A DNA stretch of 64,000 nt from Branchipolynoe longqiensis (taxonomy: Eukaryota > Annelida > Polychaeta > Phyllodocida > Polynoidae): assembly GCA_030323885.1 (NCBI GenBank), contig CM059186.1:165351417-165415416 (forward strand). The letters run 5' to 3'. The position numbers and the translations under genes were made by a program. Every line of letters begins with the position of its first letter. The first letter of the stretch is position 1. The notes under the pieces were generated by a model that had not been told where the DNA came from, searched no databases, and worked only from the letters and a program-made list of their open reading frames with translations. Below, in pieces: positions 11,086-22,215 of the stretch.

Positions 11086-11329
11086 TAACTGTTGTTCTCT
11101 CAACTGCTCTGTGCTAGTTAACAAGCTGGTGAGAACCTCCAAATTCATCAAAAAGACAAGGAATAGTATGAGTTAGGCAGAGCTACTGAATGACATTTCC
11201 TTCTCTTTGCATTCTGTGTAAAAAAATGTGCAATCATTATTCAACTGTTCCAAGCCTACTCGTGTTATTGTAACTTAATGTAAGGCTACATTATTTAGTA
11301 TATATAACGACGGGGCTAATTTAAATAAA

Positions 11330-11450
11330 TATAAATGATAAATCTTCAAATGTCCCACAATCCCAAACAAATCGAACCCACTGCCTCCCACATGGGAAGC
11401 GAATGCTCTACTCGATATGTGAGTTAAGATGCTGCTTGTTGTCGTTTGCG
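11330..11450 (-). mobile_element. tRNA-like sequence (SINE head or tRNA pseudogene)
   Basis: On the minus strand: TAACTCACATATCGAGTAGA resembles an A box, then GCATTCGCTTCCCATGTGGG resembles an anticodon arm, then GTGGGTTCGATT, a B box. The 3' acceptor half does not pair properly, so this is not a working tRNA. The head differs from types A, B and T. Confidence 0.5.
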
Positions 11451-11574
11451 TATTTAGAAGAATCCCAGAATTGGGATAAATGCAGGAGCAAGTGAGGCCC
11501 TTCCACGACAGCGGAACCTTTTTATAACACAGTGCAGCACCTTTGCAGCACATCTATTCTTGTATGATTCCATA

Positions 11575-12120
11575 TATAATTATACGCCTTATATATATGT
11601 ATATTTATATATACATGTATACAGATATATGTACATATAAACTTATACATACATATAATTGCATCTACATATACACATATATACATATATATATATACAT
11701 ATATACACATATTATATATCCATATATACATATGTATATATACACATATGCGTACATATATATGCATATAGATACATCTACATACATATACATACATTCA
11801 TATGCATATATATACATGTCTACATATATAATATATACACATAAACATGCATATATACAAATATACATATATATATACATATAGATACATATATATACAC
11901 ATATATACATATATGTACATATATACATATATATAGACATATACATACATATACAAGTATACATATATACATATATATATATATACATATACATACATAT
12001 ATACATACATATGCATACACATCCACATATATTATATGTATACTTATGCATATACACATATCCACATATATGCATACTTATACATATACACATATATATT
12101 ATATATATATATATACATAC
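11575..12120. repeat. TATACATA microsatellite, about 540 bp
   Basis: Imperfect ATACAT/ATATGC units throughout. Several long Y-, I- and M-rich frames on both strands arise from it and are not genes. Confidence 0.95.
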
Positions 12121-12134
12121 TAGCTGCTCTATAT

Positions 12135-12445
12135 TGCAATTAACGGTGCGCGCGGTACAGCGAGCATGGACGGCCCACGTGGCCGCCCACGTGACCGCTC
12201 ATTTCTGCGCGCGCACCGGGGCGTCCGTGGGGGGTTAATTCAAGCGGACGTCCGCGGCCAGCCCCCTCTTAATGCGTCTTCACGCTTCGCGGCAGCGGTC
12301 AAGCCCCCCACCCGCCACCCGCCCGCCAGCCGTCGGCCTCCCGCCGCCTCCCGTGCCGTGCCCATAATGCTGTTCGCCCGATGCGCCGGCAGACGGGCGC
12401 CACACGGCCGGCGCGCCCACTAATGAACCGGCGCATCGAGTCATG
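12135..12445. promoter_or_regulatory. CpG-dense island (candidate promoter)
   Basis: About 48 CpG dinucleotides by hand count in roughly 305 bp, far more than neighbouring DNA. It contains two CCCACGTG E-box-type sites 12 bp apart near 12176-12192, repeated CCGCC motifs, and GGTTAATT and CTAATGA homeodomain-like sites. A GC-rich 85-residue frame (12166-12423, plus) crosses it but has no recognised domain. The boundaries with flanking AT-rich DNA are sharp. It could be a promoter, a first exon, or a CpG-rich transposon fragment; nothing seen decides. Confidence 0.4.
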
Positions 12446-12659
12446 TGCGGCCAGAATTTGGTTTTAGACTTATTAACCCAATTGCCAACATCACACAGCG
12501 TCCGGCTGGAGGACTGGGGGTGGGGGTGGTGGGAGGGGCTGCAGAGAATGGGGGAATTGGGAGAATGGGGGGGGGGAGGGGGATGTGGTGGGGGGTGCGG
12601 ACTAAGGCTAATGCCGTATAGTCTCTCTGATTGCTAAGGTCTTCAGAAGAACACACTGA

Positions 12660-13005
12660 TTTAGTCCGATGGTTTTGAGTTTCTGACATTTTTCTGAGAT
12701 AAATATATTAAATTCATCATTATAATCCACATTACTTTAGCTTGAAGTAATTTTTAATTGAAATGCCTACCGTTTGAGATTTTTGAAATTCAAATATCTG
12801 AAAATAAATTTGGCAAGCATGCCAAAACTCCAACACGGTAGGCTTCTGCAGTAACAGGTTCTATTAACTGTACTCAGTGTTCCCTTCTATTTGGCAACAA
12901 ATACTTAATAAGTGCATCAGTATCTAAGTTAGATGTGTAGAATCAAATCTAAATACTTGTTTTGATTTTGAAAATTGTATGCTTCATAGGACTATGCAGC
13001 TTTAA
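12660..13005 (-). mobile_element. TTAA-type MITE, family K, outer end truncated
   Basis: Follows the reverse complement of 9207-9542 from AGTCCGATGGTTTTGAG to the terminus GACTATGCAGCTTTAA. The first 12 or so bases of one end are missing. Confidence 0.8.
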
Positions 13006-13102
13006 GCTAGGTTAGACAGAAGTGATTTATCTATATACCTAAGCAAGGTGAAGAAATGTGCCAGCAATAGCAGATTTTGAAATATGTGGCTCAACCCGAG
13101 TA

Positions 13103-13616
13103 CAGTATAACCCCGTTAAACCAAACTTGAAGGGACCCTAGAAATTTGTTTGGATTAACCGATCATTGGTTTAACCGAGCTTTGGCTTCCATTTTGACTT
13201 GGCTTTGGCAATAAAGCGGGTGTATTATACATGTAATATACAATGTATGTGGACACTTTGATTATTGTTTTTTATGTATATACGGTATAACCCCGTTAAA
13301 CCAAGCTTGGTTAACCCAAACGATCGGTTGCTCCAAACGTTTTTTGGCGTCCCGGCAAAATACTACCATTTATCATATAAAAAAGTTGGTGGGGTATTAG
13401 ATGACCTTATAACCACATGAAAGTTTGGTTTAACCATACTGGAAGTGACCTAGTGTCTGACAATTTTGTTCATATTAACCGATAGTTTGGATTAACCAAC
13501 TTTGGCTTAACCAACTTTTTATATGATAAATGGTAGTATTTTGCTGGGCCGCCAACAAAAGTTTGGATTAACTGATCATTTGGTTTAACCGAGCTTGGTT
13601 TAACGGGGTTTTACTG
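13103..13616 (+). mobile_element. pogo/Tigger-like MITE, compound form (514 bp)
   Basis: Starts CAGTATAACCCCGTTAAACC, ends with its inverse, and is flanked by TA at both sides. CAGT-type ends with TA targets are typical of the pogo/Tigger branch of Tc1/mariner. A third copy of the terminus sits inside at 13283 (CGGTATAACCCCGTTAAACC). The whole 190 + 330 bp arrangement recurs inverted at 32155-32661, so the compound form is what spread. No transposase is encoded. Confidence 0.8.
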
Positions 13617-13867
13617 TACTTAGTCCCCGTGGTGTGAGGGAATTACATAATATAGATAGATGGTCGTGTTGTGTGTAGGATATGTGTGACATAAACTTTA
13701 GAAATATTACACGCATTTCATAGTTATTGGTATTATTAATATATATTATTTTCCCGATACTCCATAACATAGCATTTATGTATGGGTATTCAATTTCAAA
13801 CCTTAATATTTATGTTGGTAATATTTATATGTATATATATGCATATATACGCACATATATATATTTG

Positions 13868-14040
13868 AAAGTGACCAGGGAGTCACTGTTGGTCGCGGTT
13901 CGCAGTCGGCGGGAATCAGAGAGTGACTGTATGGATGGAGGTGTCAGCGGAGAACACCGACAAACATTCAGTAGACAATCATTCTGTATTTATACCCACA
14001 TAATAAATTATATAGCACATTCTGTTGGAGTTTCCTGTGT
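13868..14040 (+). mobile_element. Solitary Ngaro-like terminal repeat (weak)
   Basis: GC-rich first half (GTTCGCAGTCGGCGGGAATC), then a TTTATACCCACATAATAAAT end resembling the TTTATATCTGCATAATTCAT end of the A repeats at 36599 and 41411. A related segment at 56400-56780 shares its order of blocks. No coding region is attached. Confidence 0.4.
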
Positions 14041-14042
14041 AT

Positions 14043-14381
14043 GTTAAAGTTGCATAGTCCAATGGTTTTGCGCTTTGGTAATTCTTCTGAGACAAATATA
14101 TTAAATTGATCGTTATAATCTACCTTATTTCAGGTTGAAGTAACTTTTATTTTAAATAGATAAGTTTTGAGATATTTGAAATTCAATCATGTAAACTTAG
14201 TTTTAGCAAGCATGCAAAAACTCTGACACCATAGGCTTCAACAGTAACATGTTCTATCAAATTGTCTCAGTGTTCCCTTCTATCAACTGTATATGTGGCA
14301 ATAAATGCTTAATATGTGCATCAATATCTAAGTTAGATAGGTAGAGTCAAATCTATATAATTATTTTGGTTTTGAAAATTT
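14043..14381 (-). mobile_element. TTAA-type MITE, family K, broken by a family H element
   Basis: Starts TTAAAGTTGCATAGTC and follows family K for about 335 bp. The last segment and second terminus are replaced at 14382 by a family H MITE. Confidence 0.8.
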
Positions 14382-14674
14382 GACGTAGTGGAACGTAGTG
14401 AGCAGCATTTGACTAACATCCGTTTAACATCATTGACGTTCGCCGAACATGTACTGAACGTATGGCGAATGTAAACCCTTACATTTGAGTCATGTCGAAA
14501 GTTTTGAACAGGTTCAAAACCTTGACGTGCGCCGACGTAACGTGACATAGCTTGACGTCAGTCTAACGTCATTCTGACGTCATCATGACGTAACCCAACG
14601 TACATCAACGTAATGATGAAAAGTGAGCACGTCAGGCTTACTTTGGCTCGTTACGTTGTAGTGTGACAGGGGTA
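14382..14674 (-). mobile_element. PIF/Harbinger-like MITE, family H, ACGTCA subtype (half copy)
   Basis: Reverse complement of the left half of the full element at 43301-44005. It ends in a GTAGTGTGACAGGGGTA terminus followed by TAA. Many ACGTCA, ACGTTA and TGACGTCA motifs occur, with a central near-palindrome at 14501-14520 (GTTTTGAACAGGTTCAAAAC). The other terminus is missing. Confidence 0.75.
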
Positions 14675-15119
14675 TAACTGACACTCCACCAGTCATCTTC
14701 TGGCAAACCATTAATTTATGGAGTACCCCAAATTGTTATTTCGATGGCAGCCCGCCGACATGACACCAGCAATGTGAAAGCATGGCTTATTGTTTCCTCT
14801 ACCAATCATCGGGTAATCGCCATTGCGGTGTGTATGTATGTGGTGGGGGCCGGGGTGAGTGGTGGGGTGGTGGGGTGGTGGGGGTTGTTGGGTGGGGGTC
14901 ATCTCGGGTAGCGTGTCCTATGTTTTAACATTCCATTTAGGCCGATTACTCTGGGGACCCGGTGTATGTGGCTTTTAGAGTGATATCCGTACAGTAATTA
15001 TCCGTCACCACCATTAGAGGAGGTAGGGGACCAGGAGAGATGGGACCTCTGAGGACTGGTACCATCTCCCACAAGACACAGGCAGCGTGAGACACGGGCA
15101 CACTTATGCCATAAAGTGG
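14675..15119. other. No recognisable gene
   Basis: Includes a GGTGGGG-rich run near 14840-14900. Short frames (14711-14902 minus and others) have no domain. Confidence 0.4.
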
Positions 15120-15803
15120 CATTGTCGAATGCTTTTTCACTTTGTGTCAATTTCTTAGATAGATTTAGCAGCTTTATCGTTGCCATCCACCATACTTCAC
15201 CACTTGAGGTAACTGTGCATTTTAATGACAAACTTCGGAAATATTTGATTTGCAAAGATGGAGAATTAATTTTGGCAAGCACGCTAAAACTCTGACACCA
15301 TGGGCTTGAACAGTAACAGGTTCTATTAAATTGACTCAGTGTGGCAATACATGCTTATGCCCCAGTCACACCTCACCGGATTGAGGGAAACGGACAGAAA
15401 CCGAACAAAGTCTGTTTTGTGTCCGTAGATGTTTTGAACATGCACAAAACTAAGAACGGATGCCACCGGACTGACGTCTATGGTTCTTGTCTGGTTTGAG
15501 TTTGTTTCGTCCGTTGGCTATCCATTCATGTCCAATTCATGTCCGTTTCATGTCCGTTTCATATCCGTTTCATGTCCGTTTCATGTCCGTTCATCCGGTG
15601 GCCTTCGCAACACTTTGACACATATTAATACATTTTGATACTTATCACCACCGGACTAGACAATTCTGTCCATTTCTCAATCCGGTGAGGTATGACTGGG
15701 CCTTAATAAATGCATCAGGATCCAAGTTAGGTATGCAGAATACATTATAGATAATTGGCTTGGTTTTGACAAGTTGATGCTTTAATCTGACTATGCAGGT
15801 TAG
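15120..15803 (-). mobile_element. TTAA-type MITE, family K, interrupted
   Basis: Family K sequence at about 15160-15357 resumes at 15703-15803. The break is a family H MITE inserted at a CTTA within the family K motif ATGCTTAATAA, so the insertion event can be read directly. The outer start is degraded. Confidence 0.75.
15358..15702. mobile_element. PIF/Harbinger-like MITE, family H, CGGACA subtype, short form (345 bp)
   Basis: Ends TGCCCCAGTCACACCTCACC and GGCCCAGTCATACCTCACCG (inverted), flanked by TTA (15355-15357 and 15703-15705). The empty site is recognisable because the host is family K. The central near-palindrome is at 15431-15450 (GTTTTGAACATGCACAAAAC), followed by repeated TTCATGTCCG units. 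Confidence 0.9.
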
Positions 15804-16546
15804 AGCTAAGAAGGGGATATCTAAAGGCCCAGTCAGACCTTACCGTACTGAGTACCGGACACAACCGGACAAAGAATTGTCTAGTCCGGTGGTGTTCGGT
15901 GTCAAACTGTTGCAACGGCCGCCGGACGAAACGGATGCTAAACGGATGCTAAACGGATATTAACGAATAATTAAACGGCCGTAAAATGGACGTCAACCTG
16001 ACGGACCGGACACCAAACGGACACCAACTGGACACCAACCGGAAACTAACCGGACACCAACCGGACTATTCACGGACGCGCCAAAAACCGACGGACCAAA
16101 TTCCTGCAGCACCGTCAATGGACTCTTCAGGATACAAAACAGAACCTAACGGATGAGTAACGGACATGAAACGGACAAAACGGACGTAAACCAGACACCA
16201 ACCATACACGTCTGTCCGGCGTTGTCCGGTACAAGTTTTGAACATGTTCAAAACTTGTACCGGACACCGCCGGACATCACCGGAGAACGGACACACCGGA
16301 TGGGTACTGTATATAAACCGTACATTAATTACCATACTTCACCAGATAGTGTTTGGTTTCTGTCCTCAATCCGGTGAGGTCTGATTGGGGCTTAAGGCAA
16401 TTTAATAGAACATTTTTCTTCTGAAGCCAGTCGTGTCATAATTTGACATGCTTATGACTATTAATGTGGTATGTTTTCGCTTCAAATATCTCCAATGTTA
16501 GTTACTTAAAATAAAAGTTACTTCAAATTAAAGTAAAGCTACCATG
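15804..16546 (+). mobile_element. TTAA-type MITE, family K, interrupted and degraded
   Basis: Family K sequence (GAAGGGGATATCTAA) stops at 15824 and resumes at 16393 with AAGGCAATTTAATAGAAC. It lies inverted relative to the copy just before it. The right terminus is lost. Confidence 0.65.
15825..16392. mobile_element. PIF/Harbinger-like MITE, family H, CGGACA subtype (568 bp)
   Basis: Ends AGGCCCAGTCAGACCTTACC and AGCCCCAATCAGACCTCACC (inverted), TAA duplicated at 15822-15824 and 16393-16395. CGGACA, ACCGGACA and AACGGA motifs fill it. The perfect 20-bp palindrome GTTTTGAACATGTTCAAAAC lies at 16235-16254. Frames on both strands (16066-16335, 16153-16377) are by-products. Confidence 0.9.
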
Positions 16547-16609
16547 GCACATTTCACCTGGTGAGGTGAGTGCAACTGACTACACCTGTATGTAGGTGGA
16601 ATCCTGTAA

Positions 16610-17097
16610 TTAGGTCATAGGGTGGTGGGTGGAGTTGTGGGTGTGGGTGGTGTGAGTGGGTTTGGGTGCGTGTGGGGGGTGATTAGGGTGTGTGGAATTG
16701 TGTCTGGATGCGCGTAGGTGGGTGCGTGTGTGTTGTGTGTGGATCGCTGTAGGTGTATAGGTGTGGGTGGACTGTGGGTGCGTGTGGGTGTTAGGTGTGC
16801 AGTTGTGAGTCGGGTATGTGGAGTTTGTGTGCGAGTGTGGCTATGGAGGTTTGGGTGGGTGGGGTTGTTGTGTGTGTGGGTGGGTGTAGTTGTGTGCGTG
16901 GGTGTATCGGTGTGTGTGGATATGTGTCTGGGGATGTGTTGTTGTGTGTGTGTGGGTCTGGATGTGTGTGGATGTGTGTGAGTGTGTGGAGGTGGTGTAG
17001 GTGCGGGTATGGGTGTGAGGGTGTGTGGGGTTGTGGGTGGCTATGGAGATGTGCATGTATTGGTGTGTTGTATGTGTGGATGTGAGTGTGTGCTGGT
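16610..17097. repeat. GT-rich simple sequence
   Basis: Imperfect GTGTGTGG/GGGTGT units leading into an ordered array. Open frames on both strands are composition effects. Confidence 0.85.
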
Positions 17098-18270
17098 GAG
17101 TGTGTTCTGTGTTGTGTGTAGATGTGTGTGTGGAGTTGTATGTGTGGGTGGATGTAGAGGTGGAGGTGCGGGTGTATTGTATGTGTGGATGTGAGTGTGC
17201 TGGTGAGTGTGTTCTGTATTGTGTGTAGATGTGTGTGTGGAGTTGTATGTGTGGGTGGATGTAGAGGTGGAGGTGCGGGTGTATTGTATGTGTGGATGTG
17301 AGTGTCCTGGTGAGTGTGTTCTGTATTGTGTGTAGATGTGTGTGTGGAGTTGTATGTGTGGGTGGATGTAGAGGTGGAGGTGCGGGTGTATTGTATGTGT
17401 GGATGTGAGTGTGCTGGTGAGTGTGTTCTGTATTGTGTGTAGATGTGTGTGGGGAGTTGTATGTGTGGGTGGATGTAGAGGTGGAGGTGCGGGTGTATTG
17501 TATCTCTGGATGTGAGTGTGCTGGTGAGTGTGTTATGTGTTGCATGTAGATGTGTGTGTGGAGTTGTATGTGTGGGTGGCTGTAGAGGTGTAGGTGCGGG
17601 TGTGTTGTATGTGTGGGTGTGAGTGTGTGCTGGTGAGTGTGTTGTGTGTTGCGTGTAGATGTGTGTGTGTGGAGTTCTGTGTGCGGGTGGCTGTAGAAGT
17701 GTAGGTGCGGGTGTGTTGTATGTGTGGGTGTGAGTGTGTGCTGGTGAGTGTGTTGTGTGTTGCGTGTAGATGTGTGTGTGTGGAGTTGTGTGTGTGGGTG
17801 GCTGTAGAGGTGTAGGTGCGGGTGTGTTGTATGTGTGGGTGTGAGTGGGTGCTGGTGAGTGTGTTGTGTGTTACGTGTAGATGTGTGTGTGTGGAGTTGT
17901 GTGTGCGGGTGGCTGTAGAGGTGTAGGTGCGGGTGTGTTGTATGTGTGGGTGTGAGTGTGTGCTGGTGAGTGTGTTGCGTGTTGTGTGTAGATGTGTGTG
18001 AAGTTGTGTGTGCGGGTGGCTGTAGAGGTGTAGGTGCGGGTGTGTTGTATGTGTGGGTGTGAGTGTGTGCTGGTGAGTGTGTTGTGTGTTGCGTGTAGAT
18101 GTGTGTGTGGAGTTGTGTGTGCGGGTGGCTGTAGAGGTGTAGGTGCGGGTGTGTTGTATGTGTGGATGTGAGTGTGTGCTGGTGAGTGTGTTGTGCGTTG
18201 TGTGTAGATGTGTGTGTGGAGTTGTGTGTGGGTGGCTGTAGAGGTGTCGGTGCGTGTGTTTTATTTGTGG
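17098..18270. repeat. GT-rich higher-order array, ~108-112 bp units, about 11 copies
   Basis: TGTAGATGTGTGTGTGGAGT recurs about every 108-112 bp from 17117 to 18203; each unit then carries GGGTGGCTGTAGAGGTG and a TGCTGGTGAGTGTGTT segment. The first four or five units form one variant (GGATGTAGAGGTGGAGGTGC) and the later ones another. The long threonine- and histidine-rich minus-strand frames (16841-17545, 17533-18294) are array shadows. Confidence 0.9.
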
Positions 18271-18294
18271 ATGCGAGTGTGTGGAGTGGTTCAT

Positions 18295-19725
18295 GCCTGC
18301 TGTGGAGTGTGCATGGGGTAGCGAGTGTGTCGAGTGTGCTGTGTGTAGGTGTGGTTGCTGATGGCTAGTGGGTGATGTGGGTGGTGGAGTAGCGGGTGTG
18401 TCGAGTGTGCTGTGTGTAGGTGTGGTTGTTGGTGGCTGGTGGGTGATGGGTGTGGTGGAGTAGTGGGTGTGTCGAGAGTCTTGTGTGTAGGTGTGGTTGC
18501 TGCTAGCTGGTGGGTGATGGATGTGGTGGAGTAGCAGGTGTGTTGAGTGTGCTGTGTGCAGGTGTGGTTGCTGGCGGCTGGTGGGTGATGTGTGTGTTGG
18601 AGTAGTGGGTTCTAATATTTCTGAATGCCCGGCCGCGTTTTGGACACCAGATAATATTAAAAACTCTCCCCCTTCATATCACCTGTGATGCTGTTATTCA
18701 AATACCGACTATCAACTCAGTAACCAATACTAAGGAAGAATGAAGACAAGCCACACAGATAAACAGTGGAGAAGTTGTGCTTTATTGGCATCAACTCCTG
18801 TCCACCTACCAGTGCCCTATTATCCACACTCCTTACCTTCTGTCCACACAGTATCTCACTTTAGCCTGTATAGAAAGCAGTACCTACATCCAATGGGACA
18901 GGAGTCCTATGGCTGTGTACACACTCAATTGGAATATATGAATTTGCCTAGCATCAGACAGAGTGTCTGGGGTTCCTGCTCAAGAGTAGGTATGTCTCAC
19001 TCAAGAGCCAGGAGTAGAGTCATCTCTCTTCAGTGTGTCTGATGCAGAATCTTGAATAATTAATGAATCTCAAAATGAGGCTAGTTTGGTCAGAGAGCCA
19101 AGGTAGTGGAGGTGACTGGGCATGCAGTCCCACAGTCAGCCAATCAGGCGCCCCCACAGCTGGGGTGGGAGCCAACTGCCAGTGGAGGTGGCTGTCACTC
19201 AAATCAGCTGCAGGTGGTGCCCTGAGTGCATATGCAAATGAGGCTCGGGTGGGCCCACCCATAGTCATGGGTGAACAGGTAGTTGCAACAGTTACAATAG
19301 ATCTCTGTTAATATGACTTTTTCTCCAATTGCTTATGGATGCATAGAGAAACATGTCAATAATCATGTACTGTCTTCTTATCTAGGAACATCTCTTCAGT
19401 AATCTCAGGCATCATATATAACATATATTTCACATCACTCATTATCATGTATACTGGGAGTGGGATACTATTGCTTTTAGTTTACATAGCATTGTCCCCA
19501 CTCCGTCACCCAAGAATAATAATGCCTTCTGCCAATATATAATTCTTAACCGAAAATCCATATATTTTTACAGGGTGTCTCGAGTGTGCTGTGTGTAGGT
19601 GTGGTTGCTGGTGGCCGGTGGGTGATGTGTGTGGTGGAGTAGCGGGTGTGTCGACTGTGCTGTGTGTAGGTGTGGTTGCTGGTGGCTGGTGGCTGGTGGG
19701 TGATGGGTGTGGTGATTTGCATGGA
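18295..19725 (+). repeat. ~75-bp tandem array split by an insertion
   Basis: Units of GTGTGTCGAGTGTGCTGTGT followed by AGGTGTGGTTGCTGGTGG run from about 18300 to 18610 (four units) and resume at 19573-19725 (two units). The gap is exactly the LTR-like insertion at 18611-19572, so the array was continuous before. Confidence 0.85.
18611..19572 (-). mobile_element. 962-bp LTR-like insertion with GGGT duplication
   Basis: Sits inside a 75-bp tandem array and is flanked by GGGT at 18607-18610 and 19573-19576, a 4-bp duplication seen directly. On the minus strand it begins TGTAAAAATATATGG and ends ATATTAGA; the ends are near-inverted (TGTAA against TCTAA), one change from the TG...CA of LTRs. An AATAAAG signal (minus strand, about 18785) followed by GT-rich DNA fits an R-U5 junction, so a solo LTR is the best guess. 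The frame at 18740-19042 has no recognisable domain. Confidence 0.5.
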
Positions 19726-20670
19726 CGTCAGATGGTGGGCGTGGCGTGTACTACAGGTACTGGAGGGGTGTGGCATCGGGTGATAGGGCACAGCGCACGG
19801 TGCATCTAGGATGTGCCTGATGTATGTGTCACGTGTAGAATGTTTGTGATTGTGAGCTGTGGTGGTGGTAAGTTCGTCAGATGTAGATACAAGATTCATC
19901 TCTCACTCTGTTCCGATGTGGCTAGCAATCCTATGTGAAAGTTGGAGAAACCATGTCTCACTGATGATGGTCTTAGTTTGGCAATGTTCAAATCACATAA
20001 TATCAAAGCATAATGACACAAAATCAGTTCGAATTGATAGAGTCAATTAAGGAAATCCGCGATGTTTGAATGAACAGGCTCACCACCTGATTACCTCAGC
20101 CAATGAAAATGGCTGATTCCTGACCAAGATTGGATTATTACCCAGGAACTGCCCAACTTCATGCCAATGGCCACATTGCAGATATATGGGTTCTGTCAAT
20201 TCAAACTTTAAAAAATCATTTATCTACTGGAATTAATATACTAATCAGTTAAAAAATTGAGGGCAAATACAACAAGGTATGTGCTGAATATATATTTTGC
20301 TTCTTAGATTAAGAACATATTATATGCTCATTTCATTTATCGACAATTTCTCCACTTTGTCTAATGGGTGGTTATTCACCCTTACTCAGCCTGCTGTAGT
20401 ATCGGGTGAACCTTTGATCTGGGTCACATGATGGTCATAGTGGCATGTATCAGAGAGTGGGTTTGTCAGGTGGTGTGCATGAATGTGTCAGTGCAGTGGA
20501 GGCTCTGCATTGATTGACTGGCATGTGTGTGACAGGGGAGGGGGTGTCAGCAGTTGATGTGTCAGCTGAGATGTGAGTGACATGTTGGATATGTCAGGAG
20601 TACCCGTGTCTGTTGGCTGTTGGCCTGGGTCGTCTGGTGGCTGCATGCTGATTGGTGGCTTGGTGATAGA
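19726..20670. other. No recognisable gene
   Basis: AT-rich unique-looking DNA. Short frames at 19859-20050 and elsewhere have no motif. Confidence 0.5.
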
Positions 20671-20672
20671 TG

Positions 20673-20905
20673 GTTGGTAGTTGGGAGTTTTATGTCCTGG
20701 GAACATCTAAGGTTATATCAGGATGGGTACCGCCTTGTGACAGTGCAGATTTATGGTGACTTTATAGTACTGCCCCACTGGGAAATCAGGGCGCTTGCAC
20801 CATGGCCTGATATCCCACACTGTCACATTATCCTAACACCGAGCTAACCAGTCCTTGCCCTATCCTATTAATACCGAGCGCCAAACTAGGAAGCGACGGG
20901 TAACT
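20673..20905 (-). mobile_element. SINE body and tail, head missing
   Basis: Reverse complement of the common SINE: tail (GTTGGGAGTTTTATGTCCTG on plus), then the body down to the AGGAAGCGAC segment. It breaks off before the tRNA head. Confidence 0.8.
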
Positions 20906-21194
20906 GTATATCAGTCAGCAGCTTTCTGGTATTAGCTGTCCACCGGGTGCCAGGAACGTCTGTCGGCTTGCCAGTAAGAAAGGCGAATACTATATCTATT
21001 AACTGAGAGATTGTAACTAAAAGAAATGCACGGGACGGCGGGGGTTGGGGTGGGGACTAAGGGGAATGGAGGGAAGAAGAGCGAGAGAAGAGGGAAGGGG
21101 ATGAAAGGCAAGCCTGTGGATGGTGGGTCGAGGGTGGGAGGTCGTGTGTCGTTGGTCGGAGACTGGGTCTTGTGGTATGTCGTGAGTCATGGGT

Positions 21195-21905
21195 CGTGGG
21201 TCGTGGCTTGCAGGTGGCGAGTGGCGAATGGCGAATGGCGGGTGGCGTGTGGCGTGTGGCGTGTGGCGTGTGGCGTGTGGCAGATGGCGAGTGGCAGGTG
21301 GCGGGGAGCGGGTGGCGTGTGACGGGTGGCGGGTGGTGGGTGGTGGGTGGCGTGTTGCATGTGGCGTGTGGCGTGTGTCATGTGGCGGATGGCGGATGGC
21401 GGGTGGGGGTGGCGGGTGGCGGGTGGCGGGTGGCAGGTGGCGTGTGGCAAATGGCAGGTGGCAGGTGGAGGGTGGCGTGTGGCGTGTGGCGTGTGGCGTG
21501 TGGCGGATGGCGGGTGGCGGGTGACCTGTGGCATGTGGCGGATGGCGGGAGGCGGGTGGCGGGTGGTGAATGGCGAATGGCGAATGGCGAGTGCCGGTTT
21601 CCGAGTACCGGGTAGCGAGTGCCGGTTGCCGGGTGCCGGGTGCCGGGTGCCGGGTAGCGAGTGCCGGATGCCGGGTGCCGGGTGCCGGGTGCCGCGTGCC
21701 GGGTGCCGGGTGCCGGGTGCCGGGTGCCGGGTGCCGGGTGCCGGGTGCCGGGTGCCGGGTGCCGGGTGCCGGGTACCGGGTGACGGGTGACGGGTGCAGG
21801 GTGCCGAGTGCCGGGTGCCGGTGCCGGTGCCAGTGCCGGGTGACGGGTGACGGGTGACGGGTGACGGGTGACGGGTGACGCGTGACGGGTGACGGGTGCC
21901 AGATC
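21195..21905 (+). repeat. 7-bp array with block-wise unit change
   Basis: About 100 heptamers. Block 1 (to about 21590) is GTGGCGN; block 2 (about 21590-21780) is GTGCCGG; block 3 (about 21780-21900) is GTGACGG. The fourth base is the main change between blocks. Frames on both strands are open over long distances (154, 177 and 147 residues) because 7 is not a multiple of 3 and the unit lacks stops. Confidence 0.95.
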
Positions 21906-22212
21906 CACCATGAGCCCCCCTAGTGCGACCCCCGTCAGCCGTCTCAGGTAATGAGGGTAGGCCGAGCTCGTTACGGAGTCATTATGAGTAGCTCGAGTCT
22001 GGGGCCTCGGGTTGCCGCTCCAGTGTCCTCCTGAGCTGCTCAGGTGAACGCTTCATTACAGTACACAGAACTGCTCCCGGCGCCGCCACTAGATGACCTG
22101 AGTCTTCATCGCACCAGTGGTCCTCCCGACACGTTGACCCACTTACAGCCCGCGCACACTTCTATGTTGGAGCGCACATTCGCCATTGTTTGATATCGTC
22201 TCCGATGAAGGG
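21906..22212. other. No recognisable gene
   Basis: GC-moderate unique DNA between the heptamer array and a MITE. Confidence 0.4.
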
Positions 22213-22215
22213 TAA

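Noticed and set aside
16841..18294. Threonine/histidine-rich minus-strand frames that look like mucin repeats
   Set aside because: They follow the 108-bp GT-rich array exactly and lack a signal peptide or any non-repeat domain.
18295..19725. CRISPR-like direct repeats with spacers
   Set aside because: Units are contiguous tandem copies without unique spacers, and the context is eukaryotic; no cas gene is present.
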